From positions 166,036 through 230,035 of the forward strand of contig NZ_FNII01000008.1 of NCBI RefSeq assembly GCF_900103865.1: a stretch of 64,000 nt of DNA. Direction: 5' to 3'. The notes beneath the pieces are model-generated. The model worked only from the letters and a program-made list of their open reading frames with translations, made no database searches and had not been told where the DNA came from. Shown here one piece after another: positions 31,141 to 43,386 of the stretch. Both the position numbers and the translations under genes were made by a program. The stretch is from Vreelandella arcis. GTDB taxonomy: Bacteria > Pseudomonadota > Gammaproteobacteria > Pseudomonadales > Halomonadaceae. Positions within the stretch are counted from its first letter, which is position 1; every line of letters starts with the position of its first letter.

Positions 31141-34095
31141 CTACGGCTCCAGGAAACGCTTCCACACCGCCGTGACGGCATCGCGATGCGCTTCAAAATC
31201 AGTTGCACGCCCCACCGCTTTGTCACCGGTTAGCGCCGCACGATGCGTGGTACTCCGGTAGGCTAAATAAGCGTCACGGAGCCGCTCCGCCTCGTCTTGA
31301 GGTAAGTGCCCACTCTCCGCCAAGGTCTCTAAAATACGGATATTATCGCGATAGGTGAGCAACTCAGGTGTTTGGTTGGCAAGCGCTAACACCGCGTACT
31401 GGCAGAGGAATTCAATATCCACCATGCCACCAGTATCTTGCTTAAGGTTGAAGGTGTCGCCTTGGGTTTTAGTGGCAAGGTGGTCGCGCATCTTATGACG
31501 CATTTTGACCACGTCATCACGCAATGCTGTGGTGTCCCTCGCTTGCCCCACAATATCACCGCGCAGGTGTTCAAACTTATCCGCCAGCGCTTCATTGCCT
31601 GCCACCACCCGAGCGCGAACCAGCGCCTGATGCTCCCAGGTCCAGGCATGCTGCCGCTGATACTCGGCAAAGGCCGCAAGCGAGGTCACCAGCAAACCTG
31701 AATTGCCTGAAGGCCTGAGCCGCATATCGACTTCGTAGAGGCTGCCGGTCGGGGTGATCGCCGTCAGCAAATGGATAATCCGCTGGCCTAAGCGGGTAAA
31801 GAATACCGGGGTATCGATGGGTCGTGGGCCATCGGTGGATCCTTTACCGTCACTATCGTGGAGGAACACCAGATCCAAGTCAGATCCGTAGCCCAGCTCA
31901 ATACCGCCAAGCTTGCCGTAACCGACAATCAAGAACGCGGGCTCTTGCGCATTACACCCGCTGGGCACGCCATGCTTAGCGACAATACGCTTCCACGCCA
32001 TCGCCAACACGGCCTCCAGGATCACTTCGGCGATATATGTTAAGTAATCACTTACTTTCATTAAATGGCGGGTACCTGCAATATCCGAGGCCGCCACGTG
32101 AAGCATTTGAGCATGCTTAAATACCCGCAACGCTTCCAGTTGCGCTTCTTCGTCGTCTTCGGGAAGCCGGTTCAGCGTTTGGCGTAGCTCATCCGCCAAG
32201 CGGGCTTTATCAGCCGGGGTATAGAGCGTATCGGGGGTCAGCAGCTCATCCAGCAGAATCGGGTAACGCGCTAATTGCTCGGCGATCCAAGGACTGGGGG
32301 CGCATAGCCGCATAAGGTGCTCAAGCGCATGGGGATTCTCGCGCAGTAGGGCCAAATACGCCGTACGCCGAAGCACGGCTTCAATCAGCGGCTGAACGCG
32401 CGCCAGCGCCGTATCGGGTGTTTCATTTTCGGCCACGGCGTCCAGCAAAAGCGGCATTACCGCGTCAAGGCGCTCAAAACCGATGCGCTGCATACTCTGC
32501 ACCTGACGCGAGTGATAAAGGCGAGAAAGCCGGGTGAGCACCTTGCCGGGCGCTTGAAACCCTGCTTCTTCCAGGTGCGCCAAGGCTTCGTCTTGATCCA
32601 ACTCACCTCGCCATATCAACCGCCACTGCTCCAACCCGGGACCTTGTTCGTCACTCGCGTCGTCTACTTCGTCTTCGGGTTCGGCAATCACTGCGTCAAA
32701 ATGCTGGCGAACACGCTCGCGTACTTCTTCTAGCTGGTGCACAAGGCTAGGCCAATCATCGTGGCCGGTGGCAAAAGCGACCCGTTCACGATCCTCGTCC
32801 TCGCTGGGCAAGGTTTGCGTTTGGCGATCTTCCAAGGCCTGTAGCGCGTGTTCAACGTCGCGCAAAAACGCGTAATCGGGCAGTAAGTCATCCACAACAC
32901 CTTGTGGTAGTAACCCGAGCGCCGGCAAGCGCGTTAGTGCCGTGTATAGCGAGGTCACCTGGAGTTCGGTATCGCGCCCGCCGCGAATCAGTTGAAACGC
33001 CTGCACCACAAACTCGACCTCACGGATACCGCCAGGCCCAAGCTTGATGTTGTGCTGCATACCTTTGCGCTTCACCTCACGGTTAATCATCGATTTGAGT
33101 TCACGCAGCGATTCAATCGCCCCAAAATCGAGATAGCGGCGGTAGACAAAGGGACGCAAGCTGGCCAGCAGCTCCGCGCCGGCCGAGACATCGCCCGCAA
33201 CCGGGCGCGCCTTGAGCATGGCATACCGCTCCCACTCGCGGCCCTGATCCTGGTAGTAGCTGGAAAGCATCGCAAAACTGCCCACCAGCGGCCCACCGTC
33301 GCCTAGCGGGCGCAAGCGCATGTCCACCCGGAAGACAAAGCCATCAGCGGTGATGGCGTCCAATGCGGCGATTAATTTCTGGCCTAACTTGGTGAAGTAT
33401 TCTTGGTGCTCTAGCGGCTTGCGGCCGCCTTGCGTTTCGCCGTTCTCGGCAAACGCAAAAATCAGATCGATATCCGACGATAAATTAAGCTCGCCGGCCC
33501 CCAACTTGCCCATCCCGAGCACGACTAGCCGCTGAGGCTCGCCGTCACGCGTCGAGGCTGGCAACCCCCAGCGCGGCGCATAAAACTGCTCAAGCCAGCC
33601 AAGCGCTGCTTCAAGGCAAATTTCTGCCAGTTGCGAGACCGCATGGGCAGTCTCCCACATGGTGTAACCCGCTGGCCGGTTGAGGTCTCGCCATACGATG
33701 CCCAGCATACGCGCTCGCCGAAAGCGGCGGATGGCACGCTGCATCGTTTCCTCATCGTCGGCGTTGTCCAAGGCGTCAGCCAGCAATTGTGCCTGGTCGT
33801 CACGGCTTGGCGTGGCATCTAGCTCACCGCCGCTGTCTAACATGACCAGCCATTGGGGATAACCGATCAGCGTATCGACGGCAAAATTCGAAATGGCTAG
33901 CACGCGCGCCAGCGCTTCACGGCGCTCCGCCGACAGCGAAGGCCATTCGGCAGATGGCATCGGTTGGTCGGTCATCTCTGCCACGTTATCGGCTTGGCTG
34001 AGGGCCTCACACAGACGCTGCCACGCTTGCCCCGCCAAGGGTTGAAGCGCTTTGGGTAGCGTATCAACCGGTAAAAACGCTTCATTGAGTTGCAT
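31141..34095 (-). CDS. glnE: bifunctional glutamine synthetase adenylyltransferase / deadenylylase
   Basis: Controls glutamine synthetase by adding or removing AMP, under PII control. Both nucleotidyltransferase domains are intact: GMGKLGAGELNLSSDIDLIF (about 195-214, N-terminal deadenylylase) and GYGKLGGIELGYGSDLDLVF (about 735, C-terminal adenylylase). Each has the G-G and D-x-D pattern. A helical linker joins them. Length 984 is normal. GAGGT precedes the ATG. It lies downstream of dgkA in a same-strand run. Confidence 0.96.
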   Translation of the reverse strand: MQLNEAFLPVDTLPKALQPLAGQAWQRLCEALSQADNVAEMTDQPMPSAEWPSLSAERREALARVLAISNFAVDTLIGYPQWLVMLDSGGELDATPSRDDQAQLLADALDNADDEETMQRAIRRFRRARMLGIVWRDLNRPAGYTMWETAHAVSQLAEICLEAALGWLEQFYAPRWGLPASTRDGEPQRLVVLGMGKLGAGELNLSSDIDLIFAFAENGETQGGRKPLEHQEYFTKLGQKLIAALDAITADGFVFRVDMRLRPLGDGGPLVGSFAMLSSYYQDQGREWERYAMLKARPVAGDVSAGAELLASLRPFVYRRYLDFGAIESLRELKSMINREVKRKGMQHNIKLGPGGIREVEFVVQAFQLIRGGRDTELQVTSLYTALTRLPALGLLPQGVVDDLLPDYAFLRDVEHALQALEDRQTQTLPSEDEDRERVAFATGHDDWPSLVHQLEEVRERVRQHFDAVIAEPEDEVDDASDEQGPGLEQWRLIWRGELDQDEALAHLEEAGFQAPGKVLTRLSRLYHSRQVQSMQRIGFERLDAVMPLLLDAVAENETPDTALARVQPLIEAVLRRTAYLALLRENPHALEHLMRLCAPSPWIAEQLARYPILLDELLTPDTLYTPADKARLADELRQTLNRLPEDDEEAQLEALRVFKHAQMLHVAASDIAGTRHLMKVSDYLTYIAEVILEAVLAMAWKRIVAKHGVPSGCNAQEPAFLIVGYGKLGGIELGYGSDLDLVFLHDSDGKGSTDGPRPIDTPVFFTRLGQRIIHLLTAITPTGSLYEVDMRLRPSGNSGLLVTSLAAFAEYQRQHAWTWEHQALVRARVVAGNEALADKFEHLRGDIVGQARDTTALRDDVVKMRHKMRDHLATKTQGDTFNLKQDTGGMVDIEFLCQYAVLALANQTPELLTYRDNIRILETLAESGHLPQDEAERLRDAYLAYRSTTHRAALTGDKAVGRATDFEAHRDAVTAVWKRFLEP

Positions 34096-34120
34096 AGTGA
34101 CCTCGCGTCCCTGGTTAAAG

Positions 34121-34492
34121 CTAACCGATGATTTTTTGCCAGCCTAACAGGCTCCAGGTGAGCCCCGCGAGTAGCAACGACAGCATTACCGCGGCAGAAC
34201 CAATGTCTTTGGCCCGCCCGGACAGCTCATGATGCTCAGGACCTATGCGGTCCACAACGTTTTCAATCGCGCTGTTCAGTAACTCAACAATTAGCACGAT
34301 AAATAAGCTGCCCACCAGTAACAGCCAGTTAACCGGCCCATCGCCAATCCACCAAGCCAACGGTAGCAGAATAACGGTAATCGCTACCTCTTGACGAAAC
34401 GCTGCCTCGTTACGAAACGCTGCTTTTAATCCTTTCAATGAATAGCGCGTGGAATGCGCTAAATGTGCCAAGCCGGTATGTCCTGGTTTCAT
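34121..34492 (-). CDS. dgkA: diacylglycerol kinase
   Basis: Small trimeric inner-membrane kinase recycling diacylglycerol to phosphatidate. The catalytic signature LLNSAIENVVDRIG followed by EHHELSGRAKDIGSAAV (about 73-104) is nearly canonical. Three transmembrane helices (about 36-50, 54-70, 100-118) fit. Length 123 is typical. GAGG precedes the ATG. Lies between dacB and glnE on the same strand with 25-base gaps. Confidence 0.96.
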   Translation of the reverse strand: MKPGHTGLAHLAHSTRYSLKGLKAAFRNEAAFRQEVAITVILLPLAWWIGDGPVNWLLLVGSLFIVLIVELLNSAIENVVDRIGPEHHELSGRAKDIGSAAVMLSLLLAGLTWSLLGWQKIIG

Positions 34493-34516
34493 GGCTTTTG
34501 CCTCAAAATAAAGTCA

Positions 34517-35992
34517 TCAATTGGCGAGTATCATGGCATCAAGATCCTTCGTCAGCGGATCCAGCACCTGCGACCAGTTTAAATAGGGTGTACTGGCATC
34601 ACCGTTGACCAGCACACTGAACACCCCCCAGCGGCCTTGCGCGGTACGAAAATAACCCGCGGCGGCTCGCACCGCGAACGGCTGGTTCAATGTGCCGGTT
34701 TTTAACATGACGTTGTGTTGAAACGTCTCCGGACCGCGCCTAATAAAGCGCATCACCCCGTTGGCGGGCGACTGAAAGGCGGCGATAAAGCTCGGGAAAA
34801 GCGCACTTTCATGAAACATCTCGGTCAGCATAACGTTGATACCGTGCGCCGAAGTACGGTTTTCAGTGGTCAGCCCGCTACCGCTGTACAGCGTCAGTGG
34901 GCCGTGTCCCGGCAAACTCTGGGCATAACGCTCCAGCGCCTGGCCTGCTTCGCGAAGCTGCGCTTGGGGCGAATCTACCAAGTTTAGGGCCAGCACATCG
35001 GCCATGTAGTTATTCGAATAGTTCATTATGCGCAGCAGTAATTCCTGCAGAGGCTTACTATCCACGGCGGCAAGCTGCTGCGCATCACCGGGCGGGCGCA
35101 TTGACGTCAGTTGCCACCCATCGCGCACGTTAATACCCGCCTGACGGAGCATGCCCAGCAACACCTCGGCGGTTACCTCGGCCGCATCACCCGCGCCACG
35201 GTAAACATCCCGCGCGTGCGCATTGGTGGATATTTGCCCGCTCAAGCGCATCACATCACCCTCAGCGGTGGTAATCCGCTCGGCATTGAGCTTGGTGCCG
35301 CTATTATCGGGTTTGGTGACCACACGGTTGTCAATGGTAAGGTCTAACGCCTGTCCGTCGCACATCGATATCCGGGCGGGCGCATTAGGCACTGAGGCGG
35401 GCCTCACGTTGGCACACCAGCTACCAAAATTAACCCCCGCCGACGATAACGGCGCACTGTAGGTATTTGCCACGCGCGTTTGGGCATCACAACGATCCGT
35501 GGTGATGCACTCGACAGGGCCAAAACGCCATTGGTTAACCACCAAGGCGCCCTCAACCTCACGCACGCCGGCTTGCTGCAACCGCTGCACCAAACGCCAT
35601 ATATTTTCCGCGCTCAACCCGGGGTCTCCGCCCCCTTCAAAAATTAAATTACCGCGTAAAACACCGTTCTCAAGCACGCCGGGGCTTACCAACTGGCTAG
35701 TAAAACGATGCTGGGGGCCAAACCGCTTTAAGGCCGCGGCAGCCAGGTACGCTTTGGTAACCGATGCCGGAGAGAGCTGACGGGTCGGCTCGATGCTCGC
35801 CAGTGGTGCCGCGCCAGCATCAACATTCAGCAAGCGTGCTTCAGCGCTAATCGCGAACCCTTTGCTTTGTAACTCCCCGACACGGCTAAAGTCCGCCCAC
35901 AGCGACCCGCTGGCCATCAGGCTTATGATGGCCACGGCAGGCCGCCATCCCCAGTGCTTTGTTATACAACGCCGCCAGCCAACGCGGAACAT
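34517..35992 (-). CDS. dacB: D-alanyl-D-alanine carboxypeptidase/endopeptidase (PBP4 family)
   Basis: Periplasmic peptidoglycan hydrolase of the S13 family. Signal peptide at about 1-33, ending SLWA. The serine-peptidase motifs are SVTK (about 76-79), the SxN element in YSNNYMAD (about 325), and KTGTLN (about 430). The large insert between motifs one and two is typical of PBP4. Length 491 fits. AAGGAG lies within the end of the preceding SMR gene, which argues for one transcript. Confidence 0.93.
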   Translation of the reverse strand: MFRVGWRRCITKHWGWRPAVAIISLMASGSLWADFSRVGELQSKGFAISAEARLLNVDAGAAPLASIEPTRQLSPASVTKAYLAAAALKRFGPQHRFTSQLVSPGVLENGVLRGNLIFEGGGDPGLSAENIWRLVQRLQQAGVREVEGALVVNQWRFGPVECITTDRCDAQTRVANTYSAPLSSAGVNFGSWCANVRPASVPNAPARISMCDGQALDLTIDNRVVTKPDNSGTKLNAERITTAEGDVMRLSGQISTNAHARDVYRGAGDAAEVTAEVLLGMLRQAGINVRDGWQLTSMRPPGDAQQLAAVDSKPLQELLLRIMNYSNNYMADVLALNLVDSPQAQLREAGQALERYAQSLPGHGPLTLYSGSGLTTENRTSAHGINVMLTEMFHESALFPSFIAAFQSPANGVMRFIRRGPETFQHNVMLKTGTLNQPFAVRAAAGYFRTAQGRWGVFSVLVNGDASTPYLNWSQVLDPLTKDLDAMILAN

Positions 35993-36002
35993 TCGCTTCT
36001 CC

Positions 36003-36332
36003 TTAATGCACGCTCATTTTTGAAAATACCTGTAGCGTCACCACGCCCGCGACAATCAAACCAATACCGATCAGGCCGGGGGCATCTGGCTTTTCGCCAA
36101 ACACGACAACGCCCACCAGCGTGACCAAGACAATCCCTAACCCCGCCCAGATGGCGTAGGTAATCCCCACGGGCAAGCTACGCAATACCAGGCTCAACAG
36201 GTAAAATGCCACGCCGTATCCACCCACCACCAAGAGGCTTGGCAACGGGCGAGTAAAACCCATGGAAGCTTTTAACGCGCTGGTTGCCACCACCTCGGCA
36301 ATGATTGCCAGCACTAAATAAACAAACGTCAT
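36003..36332 (-). CDS. SMR-family multidrug efflux protein (EmrE/QacE-like)
   Basis: Four-helix proton antiporter of 109 residues from the ATG at 36332. The first helix has IIAEVVATSALK with the essential membrane glutamate at 13. The EmrE-type motif ITYAIWAGLG (about 56-65) is present, supporting the multidrug (not guanidinium/Gdx) branch. The start overlaps the stop of the TrmB-like gene by four bases, implying translational coupling. Confidence 0.9.
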   Translation of the reverse strand: MTFVYLVLAIIAEVVATSALKASMGFTRPLPSLLVVGGYGVAFYLLSLVLRSLPVGITYAIWAGLGIVLVTLVGVVVFGEKPDAPGLIGIGLIVAGVVTLQVFSKMSVH

Positions 36333-36994
36333 GTCGACTCCAACGTCACGCACAAACGCCATAACGTTTGGCCACTTTGATGATACTTGGCCTCAAACGG
36401 CGTTAAATACTCGCCGTTGGGCACCCACTCGCCTAAGTCGGCCTGCTGGCCGGTCACCTGCGCCACAGCTAAAGCGAACTCTTCAACATAAAGCTGCCAG
36501 TTAGACCGCAGTTCAATCAGGCCACCAAGCGCCAACAGTGTGGGGAAGACCGGATGCCCATGCCAGCGCATTTTCAAATGTGACGCTTTGGGGTACGGAT
36601 TAGGATAAAGCAAATAGTGACGCTCAGGTGCCCAACCGGCCAAATGGGCCAGTCGCCAAAAATCGACCAGATCGGCCCGCACCAGCCGTGCATTAGGCGG
36701 TAGTTCGCCGTGGACCCGCGTTAGCCGATCGTTGCTACGGTCAACGCCGATCACCGCGTGTTCAGGAAACTGCGCCGCCAATCGCCGAGTCGAGAGCCCC
36801 ACACCGCAACCGGCGTCGAGTATCAATCGCGGCGACTGACTCTCTCGCCACTCTGCCGCCAACTCAAATGCCCGTTGGGTATGCGCGGCGATAGGCTTAC
36901 GCAACGGGTGCGCTAGCCCACGACTAACCCGGCGGGCTAAATCGTGGTGAGGGCCTGGCTGATTGGATATCACAGGACGCGAAGGCTGCTGCAT
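36329..36994 (-). CDS. TrmB-like SAM-dependent methyltransferase
   Basis: The 221-residue protein has the SAM-binding motif LILDAGCGVGLSTRRLA (about 56-72) and the acidic VIGVDRSNDRL of Rossmann methyltransferases. Then LLYPNPYPKASHLKMRWHGHP replaces the PDPWPKKRHHKRR-type loop of true TrmB tRNA m7G46 methyltransferases. I read it as a diverged TrmB paralogue: tRNA may still be the substrate, but m7G46 specificity is doubtful. I start at ATG 36994 (GAGAG upstream), dropping 42 residues of frame opening. Confidence 0.75.
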   Translation of the reverse strand: MQQPSRPVISNQPGPHHDLARRVSRGLAHPLRKPIAAHTQRAFELAAEWRESQSPRLILDAGCGVGLSTRRLAAQFPEHAVIGVDRSNDRLTRVHGELPPNARLVRADLVDFWRLAHLAGWAPERHYLLYPNPYPKASHLKMRWHGHPVFPTLLALGGLIELRSNWQLYVEEFALAVAQVTGQQADLGEWVPNGEYLTPFEAKYHQSGQTLWRLCVTLEST

Positions 36995-37292
36995 ATTGAC
37001 TCTCTTTTGATGCCAGCGCGAAATAAATAGCGCAAAAAAACGTGATTCTATCAGCCCAGCGTGGATGCGGCATGACGCCGCCGCTCGCCCGGTGATATGA
37101 TCGTTGGCAGTAATACGCATTTTGTCATATTTATTAAGTGCAAAGCGGCGGGTCAGGCGTTTGTTTATTGTTTAAGCGTTGGTGGATACTATGTTTCCGA
37201 ACTATGTTTTTGCAGACTTCGCCGATGACCTCTAGCGTTACGCATTGCCAATAACTGTCATTTAAAAACCACCGCACCACGAGGAACCCGGC

Positions 37293-39721
<2,429 letters not shown>

Positions 39722-39741
39722 ATCCTACACGGTGGCGGTAG

Positions 39742-40044
<303 letters not shown>

Positions 40045-40049
40045 TCCTA

Positions 40050-41339
40050 ATGAGGATATGGGCTCTTGCCTGGCCAATCATCATCTCCAACATCACCGTC
40101 CCGCTACTGGGACTGGTGGATACGGCGGTGGTCGGCCACCTACCCGACTCACGTTACCTCGCCGCCGTCACCCTTGGCGCCACGCTGTTTAGCTTCCTGT
40201 ATTGGGGGTTTGGCTTTCTACGCATGGGTACCACCGGATTAGTGGCCCAAGCGGTCGGCCGCGAAAGCCACAGCGACGTGCGCAACTTACTCGGCCAGTC
40301 GCTTATTATGGCCGTGGTGATCGGCAGCCTGCTAATTATCTTCGCCTCGCCGATTATCTCCCTGGGGCTCTGGCTGCTCGACGGCAGCGAGGTCGCCACC
40401 TCCCTGGCAAGAAGTTACGCCGAAATACGCCTTTGGTCGGCCCCAGCCGTGCTGGCTAATTACACCATTTTGGGCTGGTTTCTCGGCCAACAAAATGCCC
40501 GTGTCACGCTGATGATTTTGGTGCTTACGAACAGCGTCAATATCGTTCTCGATATCTGGTTTGTCATGGGGCTGGGCCTCACCAGCGACGGTGTCGCCTG
40601 GGCCAGCGTAATCGCGGATTACTGCGCTCTGGCGTTTGGTGGCTTTCTCGTTCTGCGTCAGTTGGGGACACTCGAAGGTCGTTTTCTGCGCAGCCGTCTA
40701 TGGGCTCTTTCTGCCTACACGGCACTATTTAACGTCAACGCCAATCTTTTTATTCGCACGCTTGGGCTATTGTTCGCCATGGCATTCTTCACCGCTCAAG
40801 GAGCGCGCCAGGGCGATACGACCCTCGCCGCCAACGCCGTATTGCTGCAGTTTATTATGTTGACGAGCTATGCGTTGGATGGTTTCGCCCACGCGGCGGA
40901 GTCCCTGGTCGGCAGTGCCTACGGACGCCGCGATTGGCCAGCCTTCGCCGCCACCGTGCGTGCGGCAGCGCGTTTTTCATGGTGGACCGCGGCAGGGGCT
41001 GCGTTGCTATTCGCCCTTGGCGGCAATGGGTTGATTGCGCTACTCACGGGGCTTGAAGACGTTCGCGCGACCGCGGCGACTTACTTGCCCTGGATGGTCG
41101 CCATGCCGTTGATCGCCGTATGGAGCTATTTATTGGATGGCGTCTTTATCGGCACAACATCCATTGCCGCAATGCGCAACAGCATCTTTATTGGCTTGGC
41201 CGTTTATTTGCCCACCTGGTGGCTGACCCAAGGCCTGGGTAACCATGGCCTATGGTTCGCCTTTACACTATTTACCTGCGTACGTTCGGCGGTCTTAATC
41301 GGTTATTATCGGCATTACCGTATTAACCACTGGCGTTAA
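40050..41339 (+). CDS. MATE-family efflux transporter (DinF-like)
   Basis: About twelve hydrophobic helices in 429 residues. The N-terminus ALAWPIIISNITVPLLGLVDTAVVGHL is typical of the DinF branch of MATE exporters. The duplicated membrane domain restarts near residue 230. The substrate could be drugs or metabolites. The start at 40050 has no clear ribosome site, so it may depend on coupling to the ferredoxin gene just upstream. Confidence 0.85.
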   Translation: MRIWALAWPIIISNITVPLLGLVDTAVVGHLPDSRYLAAVTLGATLFSFLYWGFGFLRMGTTGLVAQAVGRESHSDVRNLLGQSLIMAVVIGSLLIIFASPIISLGLWLLDGSEVATSLARSYAEIRLWSAPAVLANYTILGWFLGQQNARVTLMILVLTNSVNIVLDIWFVMGLGLTSDGVAWASVIADYCALAFGGFLVLRQLGTLEGRFLRSRLWALSAYTALFNVNANLFIRTLGLLFAMAFFTAQGARQGDTTLAANAVLLQFIMLTSYALDGFAHAAESLVGSAYGRRDWPAFAATVRAAARFSWWTAAGAALLFALGGNGLIALLTGLEDVRATAATYLPWMVAMPLIAVWSYLLDGVFIGTTSIAAMRNSIFIGLAVYLPTWWLTQGLGNHGLWFAFTLFTCVRSAVLIGYYRHYRINHWR

Positions 41340-41436
41340 TACGACAGCTGTCAAGTGCGCCTAATGTGATGAAAAATAAGCCTTGGCCCCGTATATTAGC
41401 TATGCACTTCCTAATAACGAATAAAGTGAGCCTGCC

Positions 41437-42747
41437 ATGCTGAAAATGATATCCAAACCGGCAGTGAAGATGGTCGAACGCTATCTTCCTGATCCGTATA
41501 TTTTTGTACTGCTCCTCACGCTTATTGCTGCCGTCGCGGCGATCGCCATTGAACGCCAAACGCCGCTCGCCGTACTGCGTTTTTGGGGGGATGGCTTTTG
41601 GGGATTACTGACCTTCTCCATGCAGATGCTGCTGGTGCTGGTGACCGGCTTTATGCTGGCAAGCTCCCCACCGGTCAAACGCCTGTTGCAACGGCTGGCC
41701 AGTACCGCGAAAAGCCCGGGTGGCGCCATTATCCTGGTGACGCTGGTATCTCTGACGGCAAGCTGGATTAACTGGGGCTTTGGGTTGGTCGTCGGCGCAC
41801 TGTTCGCCAAAGAACTGGCGCGCTTGGTACGCGTTGACTATCGCTTGCTGGTGGCCAGTGCGTACTCCGGCTTTGTGGTTTGGCACGGTGGACTTGCGGG
41901 TTCAATTCCGCTCACCATTGCCACCGAAGGCCACTTTTCCGCGGATGAGATTGGCATTATTGGCACCGGCTCAACAGTGTTTGCCTTCTTTAACCTTGCG
42001 ATTGTGGTGTGCTTGTTTATCACGATTCCGCTGGTGAATCGGCTAATGCTGCCAGACGAAAAAGACAGCGTTTACATCGACAACAAGCAGCTGGAAGATG
42101 AGCCGGAAACTAAAGGCCGCATTACCCGTCCCGCTGAAAAACTCGAAAACAGCACAACGCTAGCGTGGCTAGTGGGGATACCGGGCCTGCTGTTTCTAGC
42201 CGACCATTTTCTGTTACGCGGTGGCGGCCTGAACCTGAACGTCGTTAACTTCTTGTTCCTGTTCCTCGCCATTGTGCTTCACCGCACGCCGCGAAGCCTG
42301 CTGAACAGCTTGTATGAAGCGGTTAAAGGCGGCGCCGGCATCGTTATCCAGTTCCCGTTTTACGCCGGCATTATGGCCATTATGGTGCAATCGGGCCTGG
42401 CGCAGAGTATGTCTGAGTGGCTGGTATCCTTTGCTACCGCCACTTCGCTGCCGTTTTGGTCGTTCATCAGCGCCGGGATTGTGAATCTTTTTGTGCCCTC
42501 CGGAGGCGGTCAGTGGGCCGTCCAGGCGCCGGTCATGCTGCCTGCCGCAGAAGCACTCGGGGCGGACGTTGCCCGCGTTGCCATGGCCGTTGCCTGGGGC
42601 GATGCCTGGACAAACCTGCTGCAGCCGTTCTGGGCACTGCCGGTGCTCGCCATTGCCGGTCTAAAAGCCAAAGATATTATGGGCTTTTGTCTGATTCAGC
42701 TGCTTATCACCGGCGTCATCATCTCGATTGGCTTAGTCTGGTTCTAA
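41437..42747 (+). CDS. atoE: AtoE-family short-chain fatty-acid transporter
   Basis: The 436-residue membrane protein belongs to the AtoE/TIGR00366 family. It starts LPDPYIFVLLLTLIA, and contains SWINWGFGLVVGALFAKE (about 109-126), the glycine-rich loop GFVVWHGGLAGSIPL and VPSGGGQWAVQAPVM (about 352-366), all diagnostic. E. coli AtoE imports acetoacetate and butyrate. No ato catabolic genes sit beside it, so the exact substrate is inferred. Followed by a strong palindrome. Confidence 0.87.
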   Translation: MLKMISKPAVKMVERYLPDPYIFVLLLTLIAAVAAIAIERQTPLAVLRFWGDGFWGLLTFSMQMLLVLVTGFMLASSPPVKRLLQRLASTAKSPGGAIILVTLVSLTASWINWGFGLVVGALFAKELARLVRVDYRLLVASAYSGFVVWHGGLAGSIPLTIATEGHFSADEIGIIGTGSTVFAFFNLAIVVCLFITIPLVNRLMLPDEKDSVYIDNKQLEDEPETKGRITRPAEKLENSTTLAWLVGIPGLLFLADHFLLRGGGLNLNVVNFLFLFLAIVLHRTPRSLLNSLYEAVKGGAGIVIQFPFYAGIMAIMVQSGLAQSMSEWLVSFATATSLPFWSFISAGIVNLFVPSGGGQWAVQAPVMLPAAEALGADVARVAMAVAWGDAWTNLLQPFWALPVLAIAGLKAKDIMGFCLIQLLITGVIISIGLVWF

Positions 42748-42767
42748 GCCTTTTCGTAACCCACGTA

Positions 42768-42792
42768 AGCGCCTGCCAATTTGGCAGGCGCT
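42768..42792 (+). terminator. hairpin after atoE
   Basis: Perfect 12-base arms AGCGCCTGCCAA / TTGGCAGGCGCT around one T. The following sequence is only weakly T-rich, so it may act in RNA 3' stability as well as termination. Confidence 0.65.
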
Positions 42793-42817
42793 GAGCATTT
42801 ACCTGGACGCATCGCTT

Positions 42818-43339
42818 ATGTCGGATACCACAACAACCGCGCTACCCGGGCAGCACGAACTCTCCATGACCGTTTTAATGACGCCCGACATGGCGAACTT
42901 CAGTGGCAAAGTTCACGGCGGGGCCATCCTTAAAAAACTCGATGAGGTGGCCTACGCGTGCGCCAGCCGCTATTCAGGGCACTACGTGGTCACGTTATCC
43001 GTCGACCAAGTGCTCTTTAAGCAACCCATTCACGTAGGTGAATTGGTGACCTTTTTGGCCAGTGTTAATCACGTGGGCCGCTCGTCGATGGAAATTGGCA
43101 TCAAGGTCGTGGCGGAGGATATTCGCAACAAGCTCATTCGTCATACCAACAGCTGCTACCTTTCCATGGTCGCTGTGGATACCGACGGCAATCCCGCTGA
43201 GGTGCCCGCACTTGCCTTGGCAACGCCTCTACAGCAGCTACGCTTTGAGAAGGCGGCACTGCGCAAAAAAATGCGCAAACAAGCCGAACAAGAAGAGAAG
43301 TTAACCCAACAGCAGCATCAATCACACCAGCCGCGTTGA
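42818..43339 (+). CDS. YciA/ACOT-like acyl-CoA thioesterase
   Basis: Single hot-dog domain of 173 residues. MTVLMTPDMANFSGKVHGGAIL (about 17-38) and LDEVAYACASRYSG contain the Asp/Glu catalytic face typical of YciA and ACOT7 thioesterases. VDQVLFKQPIHVGELVTF follows. The last 30 residues are a highly charged Lys/Glu/Gln tail. Hydrolyses acyl-CoA; chain preference unknown. Located after atoE, but the spacing and terminator suggest a separate transcript. Confidence 0.88.
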   Translation: MSDTTTTALPGQHELSMTVLMTPDMANFSGKVHGGAILKKLDEVAYACASRYSGHYVVTLSVDQVLFKQPIHVGELVTFLASVNHVGRSSMEIGIKVVAEDIRNKLIRHTNSCYLSMVAVDTDGNPAEVPALALATPLQQLRFEKAALRKKMRKQAEQEEKLTQQQHQSHQPR

Positions 43340-43386
43340 GCTATTAAGGCACAACACCGCTTCCTCACCAAGCCAAAGGAGTTGCC

